Shown here: positions 8,086-15,510 of the stretch, piece by piece | How the letters are laid out: the number at the start of each line of letters is the position of its first letter | Position numbering within the stretch: position 1 is the stretch's first letter | NCBI GenBank assembly: GCA_964531715.1 | Contig: CAZHEE010000001.1 | Location: 124,001 to 188,000 of the forward strand | Direction of reading: 5' to 3' | DNA from: UBA1664 sp964531715 | GTDB lineage: Bacteria; Pseudomonadota; Alphaproteobacteria; Micavibrionales; UBA1664 | DNA: 64,000 nucleotides | Program-made: the position numbers and the translations under genes | The notes under the pieces: model-generated | Databases searched by the model: none | What the model saw: only the letters and a program-made list of their open reading frames with translations | Told to the model about the DNA's origin: nothing

Positions 8086-8808
8086 TTAAAGACCCTCACC
8101 ATCTCTCAAAACTGCGTTTGCTTGCGCTGTCTGCTCGCCATTTTCATCAAACAAAATAACAGGCGGGTAAATAATTAAAGGCGTTTTGCGGTTTCTGACC
8201 ATGCGAATGACAACCCTTATCGCAGACTCATCGGCTTTGGAATGGACAGGCCAGATTTCTATCGCGCCAAAACGCTTTTGCGCCAGATTTAAGATATCAC
8301 TTAAACCATCCGCACGGTGAATCACGCATAGCGTTCCGCCTTGCCTGAGCCAATGTGTCGCAGACTTCATCCAGACCTCTAAATCTCCGCTATAGGCTTT
8401 TTCACGTGAAGCATCAGGGCTTTGTTGTCGTTTGCCCTCCTCATAATAAGGCGGGTTCATCATAATAATATCAAAGCTTTCAGGATTGAAGATTGCTTTG
8501 TTACCGACATCGCCTTCGATAAACCACGAGCGATTTTGAAGATTATTTTCCCGTGCATTCACTTCGGCAAGTTGAATAAGATTCGCCTGACAATCAATTC
8601 CGGTTAGCGCGATATCTTCAAGCCTTAACCGCGCCTGAACGCATAAGCCGACCGCGCCCGTTCCACAGCCCATATCAAGGATGCGAGCGCCCTTATCACT
8701 TGGTGCACTTGCGGCCAGTAAAACCGTATCGGTGGATGCACGTAATCCCTCCTCATATTGGTGGAGAGGTACTTTCCCATTTAATAAACTTGTATGCTCT
8801 GCTGTCAT
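8086..8808 (-). CDS. TrmN6-like SAM-dependent methyltransferase
   Basis: This resembles the tRNA1(Val) adenine-37 N6-methyltransferase family. Motif I is DMGCGTGAVG at residues 45-54, and the N6-adenine catalytic motif NPPYY is at 118-122. The N-terminus has LLNGKVPLHQYEEGLRASTD, a typical substrate-binding signature. I place the start at the ATG at 8808 because the upstream extension is hydrophobic and unlike the family, although no strong ribosome binding site precedes it. At 240 aa it has the normal length. The tRNA target is assumed from the family. Confidence 0.8.
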   Translation of the reverse strand: MTAEHTSLLNGKVPLHQYEEGLRASTDTVLLAASAPSDKGARILDMGCGTGAVGLCVQARLRLEDIALTGIDCQANLIQLAEVNARENNLQNRSWFIEGDVGNKAIFNPESFDIIMMNPPYYEEGKRQQSPDASREKAYSGDLEVWMKSATHWLRQGGTLCVIHRADGLSDILNLAQKRFGAIEIWPVHSKADESAIRVVIRMVRNRKTPLIIYPPVILFDENGEQTAQANAVLRDGEGL

Positions 8809-8967
8809 AAAAAATCTTAACACGAAGCAGGAAAGAACGGGAAGTAGACACAAAGTATTTTCATCTTCGCGACAACTTTTTCAACTTCGCCTCTTCGCGT
8901 TAAATAAATACGCATAATAAAGAGCCTCTATATTGCTTTTATTTCATATATCACTAATGTTTAAACC

Positions 8968-9960
8968 ATGACAATGACCGCCATGCAAGAGACAAGCCCG
9001 CCGAGCACGATTGATATGCTGGGTGAAAATCTGCACACAGATATGGTGCAAGTTAACAGTATAATCATTGAACGCATGGAAAGCCATGTGCCGATGATCC
9101 CCGAACTTGCAGGCTATCTGATTGCCGCAGGGGGGAAGCGGATACGCCCTCTCCTCACCCTGGCTTGCGCCGCGATATATGGGGATAAAAGCGATCATCC
9201 GAAAAAACTGGCCGCAGCGGTTGAGTTTATCCATACTGCCACCCTCCTCCATGACGATGTAGTGGATGGGAGTGACCAACGCAGAGGCCGCGATAGCGCG
9301 AATGCCGTATTCGGCAATCAGGCAAGCATTTTGGTTGGGGACTTCCTCTTCGCGCGGGCATTTGAACTGATGGTTGAGACGGGCAGTCTTAACGCGTTGA
9401 ATTGCTTGGCAAAAACATCTGCTATCATTACCGAGGGCGAAGTCCTCCAAATGTCGCTTATCGGCGATACGAGTATCACGCGAGAACAATATTTCAAAGT
9501 GATTGAGGCCAAAACCGCCGCGCTTTTTTCCGCCGCCTGCGAAGTCGTGCCGTTACTGAATAATCAAGATTCCCAGGCTCTCGCCGATTATGGCTATCAT
9601 CTCGGCATGGCGTTTCAAATTACGGATGATGTCATGGATTACACCTCGCCGAAAATGGGAAAAGATAAAGGCGACGACTTTCTTGAGGGCAAAATCACGC
9701 TGCCCGTTATTATTGCATTAGAGGAGGCAGATGAGGCGGATAAACAGGCTTTAACATCCTACCTCATAACCCATCAAAAAATTGATTTGGATGATATGAT
9801 TGCTTTACTAGGGCGTTATGATGCTTTTCAAAAATCGAGCAAGATTGCAGAGAATTACGCATTGAAAGCTAAGCAATCCTTGGAAAAAATTGGAGTAAGC
9901 CATCAAATCCTTGAATTACTGAAAGAGCTACCTGAAACCATGCTTGGCAGGATGGCATAA
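8968..9960 (+). CDS. ispB: Polyprenyl diphosphate synthase (octa/decaprenyl type)
   Basis: This trans-prenyltransferase condenses isopentenyl diphosphate units, probably for the ubiquinone side chain. Both aspartate-rich motifs are visible: LLHDDVVD with Asp96/97/100, and ITDDVMDY with Asp220/221/224. GGKRIRPLL at 55-63 binds the diphosphate. At 330 aa it matches the long-chain class. It is divergent from the trmN6-like gene and directly precedes rplU, the common arrangement of ispB and rplU-rpmA. Chain length cannot be read from the sequence with certainty. Confidence 0.92.
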   Translation: MTMTAMQETSPPSTIDMLGENLHTDMVQVNSIIIERMESHVPMIPELAGYLIAAGGKRIRPLLTLACAAIYGDKSDHPKKLAAAVEFIHTATLLHDDVVDGSDQRRGRDSANAVFGNQASILVGDFLFARAFELMVETGSLNALNCLAKTSAIITEGEVLQMSLIGDTSITREQYFKVIEAKTAALFSAACEVVPLLNNQDSQALADYGYHLGMAFQITDDVMDYTSPKMGKDKGDDFLEGKITLPVIIALEEADEADKQALTSYLITHQKIDLDDMIALLGRYDAFQKSSKIAENYALKAKQSLEKIGVSHQILELLKELPETMLGRMA

Positions 9961-9976
9961 TCCGCTGTAATTTTAC

Positions 9977-10004
9977 TTGACATGCGGGCGACAGACCGTA
10001 TATT
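9977..10004 (+). promoter_or_regulatory. Sigma-70 promoter of rplU
   Basis: A perfect TTGACA (9977-9982), a 16-bp spacer and TATATT (9999-10004) lie 33 bp upstream of the rplU start. An AAGGA ribosome binding site follows. This is one of the clearest promoters in the window. Confidence 0.7.
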
Positions 10005-10036
10005 ACGGCACTATTCGATAAATTTAAGGATAAGAC

Positions 10037-10351
10037 ATGTACGCAGTCGTAAAAAAAGGTGGTCAACAATTTCGCGTCACGAAGGGTGACAAGCTTTATG
10101 TTCAGAAACTGAACAGTGAGGCAGGCAAGAGTGTGACCTTGGACGAAGTGATGATGGTGAATGACGGTAAAACCGCCAAGGTTGGTACACCACTCGTTAG
10201 CGGTGCAAAAGTGACAGCTAAAGTGCTTGAGCAAACACGCGGTGAAAAGGTTGTTATCTTTAAAAAGAAACGCCGCCAGAATTACCGTCGGACACGCGGT
10301 CACCGTCAACATCTCACAGTGATTGAGATTACAGATATTAAGGCTGCTTAG
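10037..10351 (+). CDS. rplU: 50S ribosomal protein L21
   Basis: L21 is a 23S rRNA-binding protein of the large subunit. The 104-aa product starts MYAVVKKGGQQFRV and contains VVIFKKKRRQNYRRTRGHRQ, both hallmark segments. It heads the rplU-rpmA-obg group and has its own strong promoter. A palindromic element separates it from rpmA. Confidence 0.98.
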   Translation: MYAVVKKGGQQFRVTKGDKLYVQKLNSEAGKSVTLDEVMMVNDGKTAKVGTPLVSGAKVTAKVLEQTRGEKVVIFKKKRRQNYRRTRGHRQHLTVIEITDIKAA

Positions 10352-10361
10352 ACGCGAATAT

Positions 10362-10440
10362 GTCATCTCGACCGAACGTATGTGAGCGGAGAGACCTTTA
10401 AAAAACAAAAAAGAGATTCCTCGACTTCGCTCGGAATGAT
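10362..10440. repeat. Family B palindromic element between rplU and rpmA
   Basis: It begins GTCATCTCGACCGAACG and ends TTCGCTCGGAATGAT. It starts 10 bp after the rplU stop and ends 26 bp before the rpmA start, inside a ribosomal-protein operon. In the transcript it would fold into a long hairpin. Confidence 0.75.
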
Positions 10441-10466
10441 AGGAAGAAAAGAAAGGATTAAGAGTT

Positions 10467-10730
10467 ATGGCACATAAAAAAGCAGGTGGTTCATCCAGAA
10501 ACGGTCGCGACTCAGCGGGTCGCAGGCTAGGCGTTAAACGCTATGGTGGTGAGCAGGTTTTATCAGGTAATATTCTTGTGCGCCAGCGCGGTACAAAAGT
10601 GTGGGCAGGCGACAATGTCGGCATGGGTAAAGACCACACATTATTTGCAACGATTGACGGTATTGTAAAATTCACAAAAAGTCGCCTCGACCGTTCCTTC
10701 GTTTCGGTTGTTCCTGCAAACGAGAAGTAA
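10467..10730 (+). CDS. rpmA: 50S ribosomal protein L27
   Basis: L27 lies near the peptidyl-transferase centre. The 87-aa product begins MAHKKAGGSSRNGRDSAGRR, the conserved flexible N-terminal arm, and has VRQRGTKVWAGDNVGMGKDH. No N-terminal cleavage extension is present, as expected outside Firmicutes. An AAAGGA ribosome binding site precedes the ATG. Confidence 0.98.
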   Translation: MAHKKAGGSSRNGRDSAGRRLGVKRYGGEQVLSGNILVRQRGTKVWAGDNVGMGKDHTLFATIDGIVKFTKSRLDRSFVSVVPANEK

Positions 10731-10740
10731 CCTTTTCTTA

Positions 10741-11101
10741 GTCATCCTGCGGCTTGACCGCAGGATCTTTCTACAATGTCTGAAAAACAACCTGCTGTAT
10801 ATTTTATGACGAATAAAAAATATGGCACTATTTATACTGGCGTTACTTCAAATTTGGTTAAACGTATTTATGAACATAAGACATCGCCTGTAAATAGCTT
10901 TACTAAAAAATACAACTGCAAAAACCTTGTTTACTTTGAAATTCATAGCAACATGTATGAAGCCATAAAAAAAGAAAAGCGTTTGAAATTTTATTTAAGG
11001 CAATGGAAGATTGACCTCATTGAAAAAGATAATTCAGAATGGGAAGATCTTTATGACAAAATTTGCAGTTAGCAGATCCTGCGGTCAAGCCGCAGGATGA
11101 C
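10741..11101 (+). mobile_element. GIY-YIG mini-element 1 with perfect 27-bp terminal inverted repeats
   Basis: GTCATCCTGCGG-CTTGA-CCGCAGGATC at 10741-10767 is repeated as an exact inverted copy at 11075-11101. Each arm is itself a hairpin with a 9-bp stem and 5-nt loop. The 307-bp interior is filled by one GIY-YIG gene, which starts 9 bp after the left arm and stops 3 bp before the right arm. The ends equal those of the solo element inside pepN (13716-13785). No clear target duplication is seen. It lies between rpmA and obg, 14 bp before the obg start, where no ribosome binding site is now obvious. Confidence 0.75.
10776..11072 (+). CDS. Small GIY-YIG nuclease, gene of mini-element 1
   Basis: This 98-aa protein is a single GIY-YIG endonuclease domain of the UvrC/homing-nuclease superfamily. 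The signature AVYFMTN...GTIYTGVTSNLVKR gives Tyr9, Tyr20 and Arg30, and EAIKKEKRLK near 62-71 carries the metal-binding glutamate. It has no DNA-binding or partner domain. The family is often misnamed excinuclease subunit C. Its position exactly between inverted palindromes suggests a role in moving the element, which is inference. A second paralogue lies at 37345-37632. Confidence 0.85.
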   Translation: MSEKQPAVYFMTNKKYGTIYTGVTSNLVKRIYEHKTSPVNSFTKKYNCKNLVYFEIHSNMYEAIKKEKRLKFYLRQWKIDLIEKDNSEWEDLYDKICS

Positions 11102-11115
11102 TTGATATTTACCTC

Positions 11116-12114
11116 ATGAAATTTCTGGACGAGGCAAAAATATATTGTGAGAGCGGAAAAGGTGGGCCGGGAGCCGTATCCTTTCGCCGTGAAAAATATG
11201 TTGAATTTGGCGGTCCGAATGGCGGCGATGGCGGGCGCGGTGGCGATGTCATTATTGAGGTCGTTGACGATACAAATACCCTGATAGATTTTCGTTACAC
11301 CCAGCATTTCCGCGCAAAACCCGGTATGCATGGCATGGGTGATAATCGCAGCGGCAAGGCCGGCGAAGATTGTATCATCAAAATTCCTGTCGGCACAGTT
11401 ATCCTCGCCGAAGATAAGGAAACCGAACTTTATGACTGCACGGAAGCCGGGCAGCGTATCACCCTCCTTAAAGGTGGTGATGGCGGTAAAGGTAACGCTC
11501 ATTATAAATCCTCAACCAATCAGGCACCGCGCAAAAAAACGCCCGGCTTTCCGGGTGAAGAGATTGCGATCTGGTTACGTCTGAAACTGATTGCCGATAT
11601 TGGCTTGCTTGGCTTGCCTAATGCGGGTAAGTCAACTTTTCTCTCTGTCATATCAAATGCAAAGCCGAAAATTGCCGATTATCCTTTCACAACTTTACAC
11701 CCGAATTTAGGCGTTGTGCGCGTTGATACGGTTGAATTTGTGATTGCCGATATTCCGGGATTGATTGAAGGCGCAAGCGAAGGGCAAGGGCTAGGCACGC
11801 GCTTCCTCGGCCATGTGGAGCGGACTTCCGCCCTCCTCCACCTTGTTGATTGCACGCAAGACAATCCGCATGAGGCTTACCTGACCATTCGTGATGAGCT
11901 GGCAAAATATGATAGCGCATTATCAGAAAAACAGGAAATTATCGCACTTACTAAGGCCGATGCACTCGGTCAAGAGCTTGCAGAGGATGTCCGAGAAGAA
12001 TTTGAGGCCAAAACAGGACAGAAAACTTTCCTGATTTCATCCGTTGCTAAAATCGGGATTGATAGCTTGCTCAATCATCTCGCGTCACTTATCTTCGATA
12101 AGAATAATTATTGA
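11116..12114 (+). CDS. obg: GTPase Obg/CgtA
   Basis: Obg is an essential GTPase involved in 50S assembly and stress control. The N-terminal glycine-rich Obg fold spans residues 1-158. G1 is GLPNAGKS at 166-173, G3 is DIPG at 212-215, and TKAD serves as G4. At 332 aa it lacks a long C-terminal domain. It belongs with rplU and rpmA, but a GIY-YIG mini-element ends 14 bp before its ATG. The leader GACTTGATATTTACCTC shows no Shine-Dalgarno sequence, so translation signals may have been altered by the insertion. Confidence 0.97.
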   Translation: MKFLDEAKIYCESGKGGPGAVSFRREKYVEFGGPNGGDGGRGGDVIIEVVDDTNTLIDFRYTQHFRAKPGMHGMGDNRSGKAGEDCIIKIPVGTVILAEDKETELYDCTEAGQRITLLKGGDGGKGNAHYKSSTNQAPRKKTPGFPGEEIAIWLRLKLIADIGLLGLPNAGKSTFLSVISNAKPKIADYPFTTLHPNLGVVRVDTVEFVIADIPGLIEGASEGQGLGTRFLGHVERTSALLHLVDCTQDNPHEAYLTIRDELAKYDSALSEKQEIIALTKADALGQELAEDVREEFEAKTGQKTFLISSVAKIGIDSLLNHLASLIFDKNNY

Positions 12115-12123
12115 AGGTATTCT

Positions 12124-14811
12124 ATGTCCGTTACCGCCGTACAAAAGCTTGAAACCAAAACCCCGCCTGAAACAGTCTATTTAAAAGATTACACACCGCC
12201 GAGTCATAAAGTTGAGGCGGTTCATCTGACCTTTCAAATATTCGAAGGGCATACGATTGTTACGCAAGAGGCGCGCTATATTCGCCAATCGTCCAAACGC
12301 TGCGATTTACAGCTTAATCATGGGCATGATGTTGAGCTATTCTCGCTTCATATTAACGGGGCGGAGAGCAAAAACCATACGCTGGATGCAAAATTCCTCG
12401 CCATCCCTTGCCCCGGTGATGCATTTGACCTGAAAATTGTTACACAAATCCATCCCGAGACGAACACGGCTCTTGATGGGCTTTATAAATCTGGCGGTAA
12501 TTACACAACGCAATGCGAGGCCGAGGGCTTCCGCAATATCACATTCTGGCAAGACCGCCCCGATGTTATGAGCATTTTTACAGTCAGGATTGAAGCGGAT
12601 GCGGGCAAATATCCTGTCTTGCTCTCAAACGGAAATTGCATTGAGACAGGCATCCTTGACGGCGGGCGACATTATGCCATCTGGCATGACCCTCATTACA
12701 AGCCTTGCTACCTTTTCGCACTCGTTGCGGGCGATCTCGTACATAGGCAAGATTTCTTCACTACTGCCTCAGGTCGCAAGGTCACGCTTAGAATCTACAC
12801 ACGGGACGGCGACCTCGGGCAAGTTGACTTTGCCATGCAGGCACTCAAAGATTCCATGACGTGGGATGAAGAAGCTTATGGCCGTGAATATGACCTTGAT
12901 ATCTTTAATATCGTTGCCATAAGCGATTTTAACATGGGCGCGATGGAGAATAAGTCACTCAATATTTTTAACACGGCTCTTGTATTCGCGCATCCTGATA
13001 CGGCAACTGATCAAGATTTCCTGAATGTTGAGCGCGTGATTGGGCATGAATACTTCCATAACTGGTCAGGTAATCGCGTGACGTGCCGTGACTGGTTTCA
13101 GCTTTCATTGAAAGAAGGCTTCACCGTCTATCGTGAAAATCAGTTCGGGCAGGCGATGAATGACCTTGTGACCGAGCGGATTGACGAGGTTAAACTGCTC
13201 AGAGACTTGCAATTTGCCGAGGACGCCTCGCCGATGGCACACCCTATCCGCCCTGACAGTTATATTGAGATTGATAATTTTTATACCATGACCGTCTATG
13301 AAAAAGGTGGCGAGGTGATTCGCATGCTTAACACGCTTCTGGGCGATGATATGTATCGCAAGGCGTGCGATTTGTATTTCAACCGCCATGACGGACAGGC
13401 TGCAACATGTGACGATTTCCTGAAAGCCATGAAGGATGCGAGCGCGAATAAATATCTTGAGCAATTCGCATTATGGTATGTTCAGGCAGGCACGCCCGTT
13501 GTAAAGGCAAAGAATGCCTATGATGCCGCGAAGAAAAAACTTACTGTCACTTTCACGCAGTTTATTCCTGATACGCCGGGGCAGAGTGATAAAAAACCGA
13601 TGGTTATTCCTATTCAGGTTGGTGTATTGGACGCGGCAACAGGGCAAGAGCTTGATACTGCCCTCCTCATTCTCACGAAAGAGAAACAGGATTTTGTTTT
13701 TGATTTGTCTACTTCGTCATCCTTTGGCTTGACCAAAGGATCTCGCGCCAATCATAGAGATCCTGCGATCAAGTCGCAGGATGACGATAAAGGGATTGTC
13801 CTGTCATACCTCCGCGGGTTTTCTGCGCCTGTCATATTGGATAGCGATCTCACGGCCGATGATGATATATTCTTGCTTCGCCATGATACGGATGGTTTTA
13901 ACCGATGGGATGCGGCACAAAGGCTTTACACAAATATTATTCTTGATACCCATGCAATCAATCAAAATGCATTTCTAACGGCATTGAAAGACATTATCAA
14001 CACTCTGAAAAATGATAATTTGGCGTTGCTCGTGCGGCTGCTCACCCTCCCCGGTGATACGACACTCGCCAATAAACAAAAGGCAAGCGATCCTGATGTC
14101 ATTATTAAGGGTAAAGAGAGGCTACAAGCCTTTATCGCAACTGAATTATCAGAGGAATTTGACTCTCTCTATGCTTTCTGCGCGCCTGATACGGCTTTTA
14201 AAACCGATCCTGAATCAATGGCAAAGCGCGCCATGCGCAATTTGATTTTACAGTATAAATTTTCTGTCAGTGAAGGTTCGACCGTTCGCATGGCTTATGA
14301 GCAATATCAAAATGCGCTTACTATGACAGAGAAACTCGGCGCGTTATCCGTTCTGGTCAATAGTGACAGGCCGGAACGCGACCATGCGATTGAAAGCTTC
14401 TATCAAACCTATCGCCAGCATGATTTGGTGATTGATAAATGGTTCAGTGTTCAGGCTTGCTCAACCCGACATGACACCCCAGCGCGTGTGAAAACATTAA
14501 TGAGCCATCCTGATTTCAAAATGACCAACCCGAACCGCGTGCGTTCCCTCATCGGGGCATTTGCAATGCGCAATATGAAGGGCTTTCATACAATTTCAGG
14601 GGAAGGATATCGCCTTTTGTCCAATATGATTATCGAACTGGATGGTAAAAACCCGCAAATCGCGGCACGATTAATGACACCTTTCAAACAATGGAAATCA
14701 TTCAAAAGTGACCGTCAGAAACTGATGAAAGCAGAGCTAAAACGCATTGTTGAAAAAGATAATCTCTCCCCCGCGGTTTATGAGATTGCAACAAAATGCT
14801 TGGATGGCTGA
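12124..14811 (+). CDS. pepN: Aminopeptidase N (M1 family) with in-frame palindromic insertion
   Basis: This zinc metallopeptidase removes N-terminal residues from peptides. The exopeptidase motif GAMEN is near residue 274, and the zinc site is HEYFH at 308-312 with Glu331 in LKEG. At 895 aa it is slightly longer than E. coli PepN. The extra residues, about 531-554 between FVFDL and IVLSYLRGFSAPV, are a translated palindromic element (13716-13785). No stop or frameshift results. It follows obg by 9 bp and overlaps rnhB by 8 bp. Confidence 0.96.
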   Translation: MSVTAVQKLETKTPPETVYLKDYTPPSHKVEAVHLTFQIFEGHTIVTQEARYIRQSSKRCDLQLNHGHDVELFSLHINGAESKNHTLDAKFLAIPCPGDAFDLKIVTQIHPETNTALDGLYKSGGNYTTQCEAEGFRNITFWQDRPDVMSIFTVRIEADAGKYPVLLSNGNCIETGILDGGRHYAIWHDPHYKPCYLFALVAGDLVHRQDFFTTASGRKVTLRIYTRDGDLGQVDFAMQALKDSMTWDEEAYGREYDLDIFNIVAISDFNMGAMENKSLNIFNTALVFAHPDTATDQDFLNVERVIGHEYFHNWSGNRVTCRDWFQLSLKEGFTVYRENQFGQAMNDLVTERIDEVKLLRDLQFAEDASPMAHPIRPDSYIEIDNFYTMTVYEKGGEVIRMLNTLLGDDMYRKACDLYFNRHDGQAATCDDFLKAMKDASANKYLEQFALWYVQAGTPVVKAKNAYDAAKKKLTVTFTQFIPDTPGQSDKKPMVIPIQVGVLDAATGQELDTALLILTKEKQDFVFDLSTSSSFGLTKGSRANHRDPAIKSQDDDKGIVLSYLRGFSAPVILDSDLTADDDIFLLRHDTDGFNRWDAAQRLYTNIILDTHAINQNAFLTALKDIINTLKNDNLALLVRLLTLPGDTTLANKQKASDPDVIIKGKERLQAFIATELSEEFDSLYAFCAPDTAFKTDPESMAKRAMRNLILQYKFSVSEGSTVRMAYEQYQNALTMTEKLGALSVLVNSDRPERDHAIESFYQTYRQHDLVIDKWFSVQACSTRHDTPARVKTLMSHPDFKMTNPNRVRSLIGAFAMRNMKGFHTISGEGYRLLSNMIIELDGKNPQIAARLMTPFKQWKSFKSDRQKLMKAELKRIVEKDNLSPAVYEIATKCLDG
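13716..13785. repeat. Family C palindromic element inside pepN
   Basis: GTCATCCTTTGGCTTGACC-AAAGGATC and GATCCTGCGATCAAGTCGC-AGGATGAC form the two halves of a 70-bp element. The ends equal those of GIY-YIG mini-element 1. It is translated in-frame as about 24 residues in a loop before the conserved RGFSAPV segment. Confidence 0.85.
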
Positions 14812-15409
14812 CAGAATTATCGCAGGGATTGACGAGGTCGGGCGCGGGCCACTGGCAGGACCGGTTGTCGCTGCTTGCGTTCATGTTCCTGACCTCTCAT
14901 TATCATGGCTGGACGAGGTCACGGACAGCAAAAAACTCACCAAGCGCAAACGGGAAAAACTTGATAGCCTCATTCGAGAGCATTGCATTTTTACGATATC
15001 AGAAATTTCTCCGCAAGAGATTGACCGTATCAATATTTTACAAGCCACGATGAAAGCCATGAGAATAGCGACGCATGACTTACCGCTTAAACCCGATCAT
15101 CTTTTAATTGATGGCAACCGCGTACCTGAAGGCCTCCCCTGCCCTGCCGAAGCGATCATAAAAGGTGATATGAAAGTGAAAGAAATTGCCTGCGCTTCCA
15201 TCATCGCAAAGGTCTATCGCGACCATAGTATGGAACAGTTAGCGAACGATTTTCCAAATTATGGATGGGAAAGCAATGCCGGTTACGGCTCTCAAAAACA
15301 TCTTGAAGCCATCAAAAAATACGGTGTAACGACTCACCACCGCGTCTCATTTCGCCCTGTCACAGCCGTCATTGCGAGAAGCAACGCGACGAAGCAATCC
15401 ATACGATAA
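14804..15409 (+). CDS. rnhB: Ribonuclease HII with element-derived C-terminus
   Basis: RNase HII cuts RNA in RNA-DNA hybrids and at single ribonucleotides. The signature MADRIIAGIDEVGRG gives Asp10-Glu11, and LLIDGN and ASIIAKVYRD supply the other acidic and basic residues. The ATG at 14804 overlaps the pepN stop by 8 bp; the longer frame upstream is pepN in another frame. The family end is normally near HRVSFRPV, and the last 14 codons and the stop come from a palindromic element (15368-15451). The product is 201 aa. Confidence 0.94.
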   Translation: MADRIIAGIDEVGRGPLAGPVVAACVHVPDLSLSWLDEVTDSKKLTKRKREKLDSLIREHCIFTISEISPQEIDRINILQATMKAMRIATHDLPLKPDHLLIDGNRVPEGLPCPAEAIIKGDMKVKEIACASIIAKVYRDHSMEQLANDFPNYGWESNAGYGSQKHLEAIKKYGVTTHHRVSFRPVTAVIARSNATKQSIR

Positions 15410-15451
15410 TGTTTATGGATTGCCGCGCTCGTTACATTCGCTCGCAATGAC
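15368..15451. repeat. Family D palindromic element at the rnhB 3' end
   Basis: The 84-bp copy begins GTCATTGCGAGAAGCAACGC and ends CATTCGCTCGCAATGAC, with the core CAATCCATACGATAATG. It encodes the final residues AVIARSNATKQSIR and the TAA of rnhB. It is closely similar to the copy inside midA at 18095-18182. Confidence 0.85.
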
Positions 15452-15468
15452 AACAAAAAATAAAATTA

Positions 15469-15508
15469 GACTCTTGACGAAGAATCGTTTTTTCGATTCT
15501 TATGATTC
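15469..15508 (+). promoter_or_regulatory. Cluster of four GANTC sites at the ccrM start
   Basis: GACTC (15469-15473), GAATC (15482-15486), GATTC (15495-15499) and GATTC (15504-15508) lie within 40 bp, ending two bases before the chosen ATG. AAGAATCG and CGATTCTT (15480-15501) form an 8-bp inverted repeat with a 6-nt T loop. GANTC is the CcrM recognition sequence, so the enzyme probably senses methylation at its own promoter. TATGAT at 15501-15506 could be a -10 box giving a nearly leaderless mRNA. Confidence 0.6.
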
Positions 15509-15510
15509 GC

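Noticed and set aside
8944..9489. 181-codon minus-strand frame opposite ispB
   Set aside because: Both aspartate-rich motifs of the plus-strand gene lie in or near it; no support for the antisense product.
9869..10408. 179-codon minus-strand frame across the ispB end and rplU
   Set aside because: It crosses the rplU promoter and gene on the opposite strand; composition is that of a shadow frame.
10741..11101. Classical insertion sequence with DDE transposase
   Set aside because: There is no transposase; the only gene is a 98-aa GIY-YIG protein, so a standard IS call does not fit.
13716..13785. Frameshift or sequencing error in pepN
   Set aside because: Both sides of the segment stay in the same frame and the segment is a known repeat type, so an in-frame insertion explains it.
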